DNA from: DASTPP01 sp035762175
GTDB lineage: Bacteria; Myxococcota_A; Polyangia; Polyangiales; Polyangiaceae
DNA: 25,498 nt
Assembly: GCA_035762175.1 (NCBI GenBank)
Contig: DASTPP010000423.1
Span: 1-25,498 of the forward strand
Reading direction: 5' to 3'
The position numbers and the translations under genes are program-made. Below, piece by piece: positions 1 through 6,039 of the stretch; position 1 is the first letter of the stretch, and the number at the start of each line of letters is the position of its first letter. The notes beneath the pieces were generated by a model. That model searched no databases. It worked only from the letters and a program-made list of their open reading frames with translations, and had not been told where the DNA came from.

Positions 1-1751
1 CCCCGGCGCCGGCCCCCGCGCCGCGCATGCCCGCGCCCGCGCCTGCGCCCGCGCCCGCCCCGCGCGCGGCCGCCCCCGCGCCCCCGCCCCCGCTGGCCGC
101 GGCGAACCCCTTCCTCGGCGGCGGCGCAGTCGCGCCCGCGCCGCGCCCGCCGGCGATGGGCGCCTCGGCCCCCTTCAACCGCGGCGCCTTCGCGTCCGAC
201 CCCTTCAGCGGCGAGCCGGTGAGCAAGGGCGCCGTCGCGGCCGCCGGCGGCGGGGCCGTGGCCTACTCGCTCATCAAGTCGGGCCCCGACGTCAACCCCG
301 ACGAGGTCGAGGTGCCGCACCTCTCGTCGGTCGAGGTCATGATCTCGTGGGGCAGCACGGTGCTGCACGTGCAGCACCTGACGCCCCCGCGCTCGTTTTA
401 CGTCGGCGAAGAGGAGGGCAAGGGCGTCGCGTGCGACTACTTCGTGCCCAGCGAGAAGCTCGGCACGACGCGCGCGCCGCTCGTGATCGCGCAGGGCAGC
501 TCGGTCGCGGCCGTCATCCCCCCGCGGGCGACCGGCTCGGTCGAGCTGCCGGGCAAGCCGAAGATGAGCGTCGAGGAGGCCATCGCGCAGGGCCTCGCGG
601 TGCCGAGCGCCGAGATGCAAGGCGCCCACCAGATCGAGCTGCCGGGCGCCGGCGCGCGCGTGCGCGTCGAGATCGGCGACCTCGTCTTCCAGACGAGCTC
701 GGTCGCCGCCGGCAAGCGCGTGCCGCCCGTGATCTTCCAGGCGGCGACCGCGACGGGCCTGCTCTTCGTCGGCCTCTCGTTCCTCGTGCACACGGGCCTG
801 CTCGCCGGCATGGCGTTCTTCCGGCCGACGCTGAGCGGCGTCGACGACGATGAGGCGCGGCGCGAGCAGCAGTTCTTGATGCAGCAGTTCCTCAAGGCGG
901 CCGCCGAGCGCGAAGACGAGCAGAAAGAAGAGCAGTCGCAGAACCCGAACGCCGACAACAAAGAGGGCGGCACCGGCACGCGCGCCAAGGGCGAAGAGGG
1001 GTCGATGGGCAACCCCACGACCAAAGATACGGGCAAGCGCTACGGCGTGCAGGGCCCCGCCGACAACCCCGACCCGCACATCGCCCGCCAGGCCGCCCTG
1101 AAAGAGGCCGCCGAGTTCGGCATCATCGGCCTGCTCAACGCCGGCGCCGGCGGCGACCCGAACGCGCCCACGGCGCCCTGGGGCCGCGACGATTCGCTCG
1201 GCACCGACGCGATGAGCGCCCGCGGCAACATGTGGGGCGACTCGATCGGCGACAGCTTCGGCGCCGGCGGCCTCGGCCTCTCGGGCGTCGGCGAGGGCGG
1301 CGGCGGCAAGGGCGAGGGCATCGGCCTCGGCACCATCGGCACCCTCGGCCACGGCTCGGGCACCGGCTCCGGCCAGGGCTACGGCGCCGGCCACGGCCGG
1401 CTCGGCGGCTCGCACCAGACCAAGGCGCCGTCGATCCGCATGGGCGCGACGCAGGTCTCGGGCCGCCTCGCGCCCGAGGTCATCCAGCGCATCGTGCGGC
1501 AGAACTTCGGCCGCTTCCGCATGTGCTACGAGAACGGCCTGAAGACCAACCCCAGCCTGCAAGGGCGCGTCGCGGTGCGCTTCGTCATCGCGCGCGACGG
1601 GTCGGTGGCGAGCGTGGCCAACGGCGGCTCCGACCTGCCGGATTCGGGCGTGGTCTCGTGCGTGGTGCGCTCGTTCGGGTCGCTGAGCTTCCCGCAGCCC
1701 GAGGGCGGCATCGTCACGGTCGTCTACCCGCTCACGCTCACGCCGGGCTGA
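1..1751 (+). CDS. AgmX/PglI-tail inner-membrane protein, copy 1 (5'-truncated by window edge)
   Basis: The frame is open to base 1 and already encodes Pro-Ala repeats before the ATG at 27, so the true start probably lies upstream. Counting from that ATG (574 residues): a Pro/Ala-rich linker at 1-60; a cytoplasmic beta-rich domain at about 101-228 containing W108 and the motif TVLHVQH; one membrane span at about 236-266; a conserved periplasmic juxtamembrane block RPTLSGVDDDEARRE (266-280); a charged coil at 281-310; a conserved FGIIGLL...APWGRD stretch at 364-388; a Gly-rich arm at 412-462; and the AgmX/PglI C-terminal domain at about 478-574 with the Cys pair C500 (FRMCYENG) and C545 (VVSCVV). 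In Myxococcus, GltG and GltJ of this family span the inner membrane and present a TonB-like tail in the periplasm. The missing N-terminus may carry an FHA domain (PglI type) or a zinc-ribbon/GYF module (AgmX type). It is followed by a strong terminator and by two paralogs. Confidence 0.93.
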   Translation, partial: PAPAPAPRMPAPAPAPAPAPRAAAPAPPPPLAAANPFLGGGAVAPAPRPPAMGASAPFNRGAFASDPFSGEPVSKGAVAAAGGGAVAYSLIKSGPDVNPDEVEVPHLSSVEVMISWGSTVLHVQHLTPPRSFYVGEEEGKGVACDYFVPSEKLGTTRAPLVIAQGSSVAAVIPPRATGSVELPGKPKMSVEEAIAQGLAVPSAEMQGAHQIELPGAGARVRVEIGDLVFQTSSVAAGKRVPPVIFQAATATGLLFVGLSFLVHTGLLAGMAFFRPTLSGVDDDEARREQQFLMQQFLKAAAEREDEQKEEQSQNPNADNKEGGTGTRAKGEEGSMGNPTTKDTGKRYGVQGPADNPDPHIARQAALKEAAEFGIIGLLNAGAGGDPNAPTAPWGRDDSLGTDAMSARGNMWGDSIGDSFGAGGLGLSGVGEGGGGKGEGIGLGTIGTLGHGSGTGSGQGYGAGHGRLGGSHQTKAPSIRMGATQVSGRLAPEVIQRIVRQNFGRFRMCYENGLKTNPSLQGRVAVRFVIARDGSVASVANGGSDLPDSGVVSCVVRSFGSLSFPQPEGGIVTVVYPLTLTPG

Positions 1752-1775
1752 GCGGGGCGCGGCCCCCCCCACGAA

Positions 1776-1806
1776 CCCCTCCGCCCGGGCCGGGCGGGGG
1801 GGTTTT
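1776..1806 (+). terminator. Rho-independent terminator after AgmX/PglI copy 1
   Basis: A perfect GC stem of about 12 bp (with one G-U pair) pairs 1776-1787 with 1791-1802 around a 3-base loop, followed directly by TTTTGTCGTTT. It lies 25 bases after the stop codon. This is the best intrinsic terminator in the window and separates copy 1 from copy 2. Confidence 0.8.
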
Positions 1807-1860
1807 GTCGTTTGCGCGAAGCCTCGCCGGCCCGCCCTCCGGAACCTCCGGCCCCGCCGC

Positions 1861-2982
1861 TTGTCTGTCGTGCGCCGCGCGGCACCCGGGCCGGCGCTCG
1901 GGCGAGCGCGCGCGGCGCCTTGGGAGGCGCGTTTGGCGAACGGATCGGCGGACGAGGCGCGCGACGGCGAAGCGCACGACGGCGAAGCGCACGACGGCGA
2001 AGCGCACGAGGGCGAGGCGCGCGAGCGCGAGGCGGCGAGCGCATCCGAGGCGTGCGAGAGCGAGGCGCGCGACGGCGAGGCGGCGAGCGCATCCGAGGGG
2101 TGTGAGAGCGAGGCGCACGACGGCGAGGCGGCGAACGCGTCCGAGGGGTGTGAGAGCGAGGCGGCGCGTGCGCCGGAAGCGGCCGGGGCCGGAGGGCGGC
2201 GCCGGCGGATCGCGCTCATCATGGGCCTCTCGGCGCTCGCGCACCTCGGCGCGCTCGGGGTGACGGCGTTCGCCCGGCCGAGCGCCGCGCTGACCGAAGG
2301 CGAGATCGTGCGGCGCGACTACCTCGTGAAGCTCTCGGCGCTCGCGCACGCCGACGCGTCGCGCGATGGCGCGGCCCGCGAGCGGGGCCCCCGCGGGGCG
2401 GGCGCCGACGCGCGCGAGGGCGGGGCGCGCGAGCCGCGCGGGGCCGGGCCGGCGCAGGCGCCCGAAGCGCCGGGGCCCCGCGACGCTTCGTCGGGCTTGC
2501 CCGGCGACGCGGCGATGGGGCCCCTCGCTCCGGGCCTCGAAGGCGCCCGGGGCGGCGACGACGCGGGGCCGGTCGCGATCGAGGCGGCGGGGGCGCCCCG
2601 GCGCTGCTCGGGCAAGGGGCGCTGCCGGGGCGGCGCGAAGCGCGACGGGCTCGCGAAGGTCGTCTCGCTGGCGGGCGTGATGCACCCCAACGGGGCGCTC
2701 CACCCCGAGGTCGTGCGGCGCGTCGTGCGGCAGGATTTCGAAAAATTTCGTATGTGTTACGAAAATGGCCTCGCGGGCGACCCGGGCCTCGCGGGCCGGG
2801 TGACGGTGCGCTTCGTCATCGGGCGCGACGGCGCGGTGGCGAGGGCGTATAACGGCGGGTCCGACCTGCCCGACGCGAAGGTCGTGGCGTGCGTCGTACG
2901 GGCCTTCGGGGGGCTAATCTTCCCGCGGCCCGAGGGCGGCGACGTCACCGTGACCTTTCCGCTCGCGTTCACGACGACCTGA
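1861..2982 (+). CDS. AgmX/PglI-tail inner-membrane protein, copy 2, with repetitive acidic cytoplasmic N-terminus
   Basis: 373 residues if read from the TTG at 1861. GTG 1870 and TTG 1933 are also in frame, no clear Shine-Dalgarno decides, and the start is uncertain. Residues 35-54 are four 5-residue units (D/E)GEA(H/R), and 57-104 are three 16-residue units around C(E)SEA. A basic RRRR then precedes a single span at about 117-138, which predicts an N-in topology. The periplasmic part carries a degenerate form of the juxtamembrane block (RPSAALTEGEIVRRD), a Gly/Ala/Arg-rich low-complexity arm, and the tail domain at about 277-373 with C299 (FRMCYENG) and C344 (VVACVV). It lacks both the W-containing cytoplasmic domain and the FGxxGLL...WG block of copies 1 and 3, so it is a minimal, divergent member. 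The codons for DFEKFRMCYEN are unusually AT-rich. It is probably a partner or an adaptor variant of the same machine. Confidence 0.85.
   Translation: MSVVRRAAPGPALGRARAAPWEARLANGSADEARDGEAHDGEAHDGEAHEGEAREREAASASEACESEARDGEAASASEGCESEAHDGEAANASEGCESEAARAPEAAGAGGRRRRIALIMGLSALAHLGALGVTAFARPSAALTEGEIVRRDYLVKLSALAHADASRDGAARERGPRGAGADAREGGAREPRGAGPAQAPEAPGPRDASSGLPGDAAMGPLAPGLEGARGGDDAGPVAIEAAGAPRRCSGKGRCRGGAKRDGLAKVVSLAGVMHPNGALHPEVVRRVVRQDFEKFRMCYENGLAGDPGLAGRVTVRFVIGRDGAVARAYNGGSDLPDAKVVACVVRAFGGLIFPRPEGGDVTVTFPLAFTTT
1963..2022 (+). repeat. 15-bp tandem repeat, 4 units, coding for (D/E)GEA(H/R)
   Basis: Units begin at 1963, 1978, 1993 and 2008. The second and third are identical and the others differ by a few bases. 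The period is a multiple of three, so copy-number change would keep the reading frame of AgmX/PglI copy 2. Confidence 0.9.
2029..2172 (+). repeat. 48-bp tandem repeat, 3 units, coding for a 16-residue Cys-containing unit
   Basis: Units are 2029-2076, 2077-2124 and 2125-2172. Each encodes EAA(S/N)ASE(A/G)CESEA followed by RDG, HDG or ARA. One cysteine recurs every 16 residues. It lies in the predicted cytoplasmic part of AgmX/PglI copy 2, directly after the 15-bp repeat. Confidence 0.9.
2746..2764. promoter_or_regulatory. AT-rich inverted repeat inside the coding sequence of AgmX/PglI copy 2
   Basis: Arms TTTCGTA (2746-2752) and TACGAAA (2758-2764) are perfect inverted repeats around a 5-base TGTGT centre, overlapping a second short palindrome-like run, GAAAAATTTC, at 2740-2749. 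The surrounding gene is extremely GC-rich, and copies 1 and 3 encode the equivalent motif with GC-rich codons and no such symmetry. It could be a protein-binding site or chance; the function is inference. Confidence 0.35.
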
Positions 2983-2988
2983 GCGATC

Positions 2989-3006
2989 GGCGGGGCCGCC
3001 CGGAAC
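2989..3006 (+). terminator. Weak terminator-like hairpin after copy 2
   Basis: A short stem (2989-2992 with 2997-3000, loop of 4) is followed by CGGAACTTTT, seven bases after the stop. The stem is short, so this is only a possible terminator. The rest of the 149-base gap before copy 3 contains no gene that I can support. Confidence 0.25.
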
Positions 3007-3116
3007 TTTTCGCCCCCCCGCCTGTCTGTCTCGGCGACAGGGCAAACGGGCCGCCGTTGCCGCGCCGCGGGCGCGGTCAATGCGCGCCCACGGAGCGCGC
3101 GGCCGGCGGCCGCGAC

Positions 3117-3122
3117 GGGAGG
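3117..3122 (+). promoter_or_regulatory. Ribosome binding site deciding the start of AgmX/PglI copy 3
   Basis: GGGAGG ends 9 bases before the ATG at 3132. This favours that ATG over the GTG at 3126 and over the much longer in-frame extension back to 2889, which would overlap the end of copy 2. Confidence 0.7.
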
Positions 3123-3131
3123 CGTGTGTCC

Positions 3132-4613
3132 ATGGAGACGTCAGCGAACGAAGGGGTGCTGCAGGCGGGGGCGGGTCGCGAGGGCGCGGCGGTCGAGGCG
3201 GGGCGCGCCTTCGAGATCGTGGTGCGCTGGGCCGACTCGGTGCTCTCGACCGCGCACCGTCCGGCGAAGGGCACGCTCTTCGCGAGCGGCCCGACGCGAC
3301 GTCCGAACGCCGACGACGTGGCGCTGCCGCCGGCGTTCCTCGACGAGGGCGAGCGGCTGCCGCTGCTCGCGTGCGCGGGCGGGCTGGCGAGGGCGTTGCC
3401 GCTGCCGGGCGCGCGCGCGAGCGTGGTGGGCGAGGGCGGGCGCGCCAGCCCGTGGAGCGAGGCCGAGGCGGCGCAGGGCGTGGCGCTCGCGCCGGGGCAG
3501 GCGGTCCGCTACGAGGCGGGCGCGCTCGCGGTCGAGGTGCGGCTGGTCGAGGCGGCCGAGCGGCTGCCGAAGGCGGCGCGGCTCGGGCTCGGGCTCGCCT
3601 CGGGCGTGGTGGCGCTCTCGGCGCTCGCGCACGTGCTCTTGCTCGGGTCGATGGCGTACCTGCGGCCGACGCTCGGGGCGGTCGACGACGAGGACGCGCG
3701 GCGCGAGCTGCTCTACCGCCTGCAGGCGCTCTCGCGCGCGAACGCCGAGGTCGAGGCGCCGAAGGACGCGACGGCGGGCGACGCGGGCGACGGCCGCGAG
3801 GGCAGCCCCGGGGCGCGCGCGAAGGGGCCCGAGGGCCTCGCGGGCGTGCCGAAGGCGGCCCCGTCGGACAGGCGCCTGAGCGCGCGCGGGCCCGAAGACA
3901 ACGCGAGCCCGCGCCTGCCGACGCGCGAGCAGCAGCTCGAGGAGGCGCGCCACTTCGGCACCGCGGGCCTCTTGCAGGACATGGCGCGCACCGACACCTT
4001 CGTGGCGCTCTGGACGGACCCGGACGCGCAAGGCCGCGACGCGAAGACGCACTACGGGCACCTCTTCGGGCCCGAGGCGGGCGACGCGTTCGGCTTCAAC
4101 GGGCTCGGCCTGCGGGGCACGGGCGCGGGCGGCGACGGCAAGAACGAGTCGATCGGGCTCGGCAACATCGGCACCTGGGGCGGCGTGACGGGCACCTGCG
4201 GGGGCCCCGACTGCGGCGCGGGCGGCCGGCGCGGCAACGGCACCTCGGTCGGCCTGACGGTCGGCTCGCACAAGACGCGGGCGCCGCGCCTCACGCCGGT
4301 CGGCGCCACGGTGGTGGGCGGGCGGCTGGCGCCCGAGACCGTGCAGCGCATCGTGCGGCAGAACTTCGGCCGCTTCCGCATGTGCTACGAGAACGGCCTG
4401 AAGGTGAACCCGAGCCTGCAGGGGCGCGTCGCGGTGCGCTTCGTCATCGGGCGCGATGGCGCGGTGGCGAGCGTCGCGAACGGCGGCTCCGACCTGCCGG
4501 ACGCGGGCGTGGTCTCGTGCGTGGTGCGCTCGTTCGGGTCGCTGAGCTTCCCGCAGCCCGAGGGCGGCGTCGTCACGGTCGTCTACCCGCTCACGCTCAC
4601 GCCGGGCGACTGA
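3132..4613 (+). CDS. AgmX/PglI-tail inner-membrane protein, copy 3
   Basis: 493 residues from the ATG at 3132. It has the same plan as copy 1 without the N-terminal extension: a cytoplasmic W-containing domain at about 26-140 (VVRWADSVLSTAH), one span at about 150-177, the juxtamembrane block RPTLGAVDDEDARRE (178-192), a charged low-complexity stretch at 205-262, a variant FGTAGLL block at 275-281, and a Gly-rich arm at 320-372. The arm contains a unique cysteine pair, C356 and C361. The AgmX/PglI tail at about 397-493 has C418 and C463. The last ~88 codons are almost identical at base level to copy 1. It is probably an inner-membrane component of a Glt/Nfs-like trans-envelope complex. GltG-like and GltJ-like identity cannot be separated from this sequence alone. 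Confidence 0.92.
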   Translation: METSANEGVLQAGAGREGAAVEAGRAFEIVVRWADSVLSTAHRPAKGTLFASGPTRRPNADDVALPPAFLDEGERLPLLACAGGLARALPLPGARASVVGEGGRASPWSEAEAAQGVALAPGQAVRYEAGALAVEVRLVEAAERLPKAARLGLGLASGVVALSALAHVLLLGSMAYLRPTLGAVDDEDARRELLYRLQALSRANAEVEAPKDATAGDAGDGREGSPGARAKGPEGLAGVPKAAPSDRRLSARGPEDNASPRLPTREQQLEEARHFGTAGLLQDMARTDTFVALWTDPDAQGRDAKTHYGHLFGPEAGDAFGFNGLGLRGTGAGGDGKNESIGLGNIGTWGGVTGTCGGPDCGAGGRRGNGTSVGLTVGSHKTRAPRLTPVGATVVGGRLAPETVQRIVRQNFGRFRMCYENGLKVNPSLQGRVAVRFVIGRDGAVASVANGGSDLPDAGVVSCVVRSFGSLSFPQPEGGVVTVVYPLTLTPGD

Positions 4614-4625
4614 GCGCGGGGGCGG

Positions 4626-4640
4626 GCGGGGCGGCCCCGC
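4626..4640 (+). terminator. GC hairpin after AgmX/PglI copy 3
   Basis: A perfect 6-bp stem GCGGGG/CCCCGC encloses a CGG loop 13 bases after the stop. No T-tract follows, so terminator function is doubtful. Confidence 0.3.
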
Positions 4641-4892
4641 GGAGGCCAGAGCTTCCCTATAGGTGGGGGGCGGCGCGGGGGGCGCGCCGAGGGGGAGTGG
4701 GGGCGGGCGCGGGCTGCGCGCCGCGGTGGCGGCGAGGTCGGTGGAAGGGCGCAAGGGGGCGCCGCGGGGCGCAGGGTCGAGCTCGGGGTCGAGCGCGGCG
4801 CTGCGCCCCGCGCGGCGTTTGTCGGCCCGCGGCGCGGGCGCGGGCGGGCGGCCCGGGGGGCGGGGCCGGGGCGGCGGCGTTTCGGAAGAACC

Positions 4893-4922
4893 TAGACGTC
4901 GCGCGCCGCGAGCGCGTATTCT
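4893..4922 (+). promoter_or_regulatory. Candidate housekeeping-type promoter for the TPR pair
   Basis: TAGACG (4893-4898, 4/6 to TTGACA) and TATTCT (4917-4922, 4/6 to TATAAT) are 18 bases apart in the only locally AT-richer part of the gap. This would leave a leader of about 135 bases before the ATG at 5064. It is a by-eye match only. Confidence 0.3.
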
Positions 4923-5045
4923 GCCCGGGTTGAAGCCTAGGCCCTTGGTTCGTTTCGTGCAGCGCCGTCGTTCGCGTAGCTCGGGCGAGGGCGCCCGGCG
5001 GGGCGCCGCTTTGTGGTGGCAGCAAACGGCGGGGCGGCCGGCGTG

Positions 5046-5056
5046 AAGGAGAGAGG
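5046..5056 (+). promoter_or_regulatory. Ribosome binding site deciding the start of the TPR lipoprotein
   Basis: AAGGAGAGAGG ends 7 bases before the ATG at 5064. That start gives an immediate lipoprotein signal peptide, whereas the in-frame ATG at 5013 would put 17 unrelated residues before it. Confidence 0.75.
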
Positions 5057-5063
5057 TCGTTCG

Positions 5064-5972
5064 ATGCGGAACGTGCGCAGGCGTGCGTCGTTTTGGGCGT
5101 TGGTCGCGGCCCTCGTCGGGGGCGCGGGGTGCGATCGCAGCGAAGTCGAGGCGTTGAACCTGGCCCAGCAGGGCGACGAGATGCTCCGGACCGACTTGGA
5201 GGGGGCGATTTCGAAGTACGAGCAGGCGACCAAGCTGCACGACCGGAACCCGCTACTCTTCCACAAGCTCGCCTCGGCCTACGAGAAGAAGGAGGCGTGG
5301 GACAAGGTCGCGGCGGCGATGGCGACGGCGTCGCGCCTGCGGCCGAAGAACGCGACGTACCTCTTCAAGCGGGGCAAGGCGCTCGCGATGCAGGCCGAGA
5401 AGGGGCCGACGGCGTGGTCCGAGCCGCGCGAGCCGCTCGAGAAGTGCATCGCCGCCGACCCGAACTACGACGACTGCTACTTCCTGCTCGGCGAGGTGAT
5501 GCTGCGCCTCGACGACGAGCAGCGGGCGCTCGAGAACTACACGAAGGCGATCCAGCACGACCCGCAAGAGCTGACGTACTACGCGCCGCTCGCCGACCTT
5601 TACTTGAACCTCGGGCTCTACGACCAGGCGGCCGCCGTCCTGAAAGAGGGCCAGTCGTTCGCGGCGCCGGGCAAGGTGGGCGTCTACGGCCTGCACGAGC
5701 GGATGGCGGCGGTGCACCAGGCGAAGGGCGACACCAACGCGATGGTGAGCGAGCTCGAGAAGGCGCGCCGCGCCGACGCCGAGGGCCACCACCCCGAGGT
5801 GCTCTTCAGCCTCGGCAGCGCGTACGCCGTGCAGAAGCCGCCGAACCGGCAGCAGGCGTTGCAGATGCTGAAGACCTTCCAGAGCCTCGGGTGCAAGGGG
5901 GCGAAGGCTCAGACGCTCAAGCCGCAGTGCGAGCAAGCCCAGGCGCTCGTGGCCGACCTGCAGAAGAGCTGA
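5064..5972 (+). CDS. TPR lipoprotein (GltE/AglT-like candidate)
   Basis: 302 residues. The N-terminus MRNVRRR, a hydrophobic stretch at 9-20 and a lipobox-like GAGC with C23 indicate a lipoprotein signal peptide. Asp follows the Cys; this retains lipoproteins in the inner membrane in E. coli, but the rule may not hold in myxobacteria. From about residue 28 to the end the protein consists of degenerate TPR hairpins, with clear units around 30-60, 62-95, 128-160 and 164-195. A cysteine pair lies near the C-terminus (LGCKG and QCEQ). TPRs mediate protein contacts, so it probably scaffolds in the periplasm. Lying just upstream of a giant TPR gene and downstream of AgmX/PglI proteins, it resembles M. 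xanthus GltE/AglT and NfsE in kind. That equivalence is inference from context, not from alignment. A 67-base gap to the next gene suggests co-transcription. Confidence 0.9.
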   Translation: MRNVRRRASFWALVAALVGGAGCDRSEVEALNLAQQGDEMLRTDLEGAISKYEQATKLHDRNPLLFHKLASAYEKKEAWDKVAAAMATASRLRPKNATYLFKRGKALAMQAEKGPTAWSEPREPLEKCIAADPNYDDCYFLLGEVMLRLDDEQRALENYTKAIQHDPQELTYYAPLADLYLNLGLYDQAAAVLKEGQSFAAPGKVGVYGLHERMAAVHQAKGDTNAMVSELEKARRADAEGHHPEVLFSLGSAYAVQKPPNRQQALQMLKTFQSLGCKGAKAQTLKPQCEQAQALVADLQKS

Positions 5973-6039
5973 GCGCCGGGCCGCCGGGCCGCTTTCATTC
6001 GACTTTCGCACCGTCCAGCGCACACCAGGTACCGACTCC

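Larger units (their letters stand above)
4614..5063. other. 450-base gap between AgmX/PglI copy 3 and the TPR lipoprotein
   Basis: I see no supportable gene here; the open frames are Gly/Arg/Pro-rich products of base composition. It holds a hairpin at 4626-4640, an extremely G-rich stretch to about 4880, a less GC-rich island at about 4880-4960 with a candidate promoter, and the ribosome binding site of the next gene at its end. This makes it the likely boundary between two transcription units. Confidence 0.6.

Noticed and set aside
1963..2172. Tandem repeats as a CRISPR or mobile element
   Set aside because: The repeats are in frame, contiguous and coding, with no spacers, terminal inverted repeats or transposase.
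2889..3131. N-terminal extension of AgmX/PglI copy 3 back to 2889
   Set aside because: It would overlap the coding end of copy 2 in another frame, has no domain, and ignores the GGGAGG before the ATG at 3132.
3080..5240. Long open frames of 617 codons (+) and 699 codons (-) over AgmX/PglI copy 3
   Set aside because: Both are Arg/Ala/Gly-rich shadows. The frame with the AgmX/PglI domain and a good ribosome binding site is the coding one.
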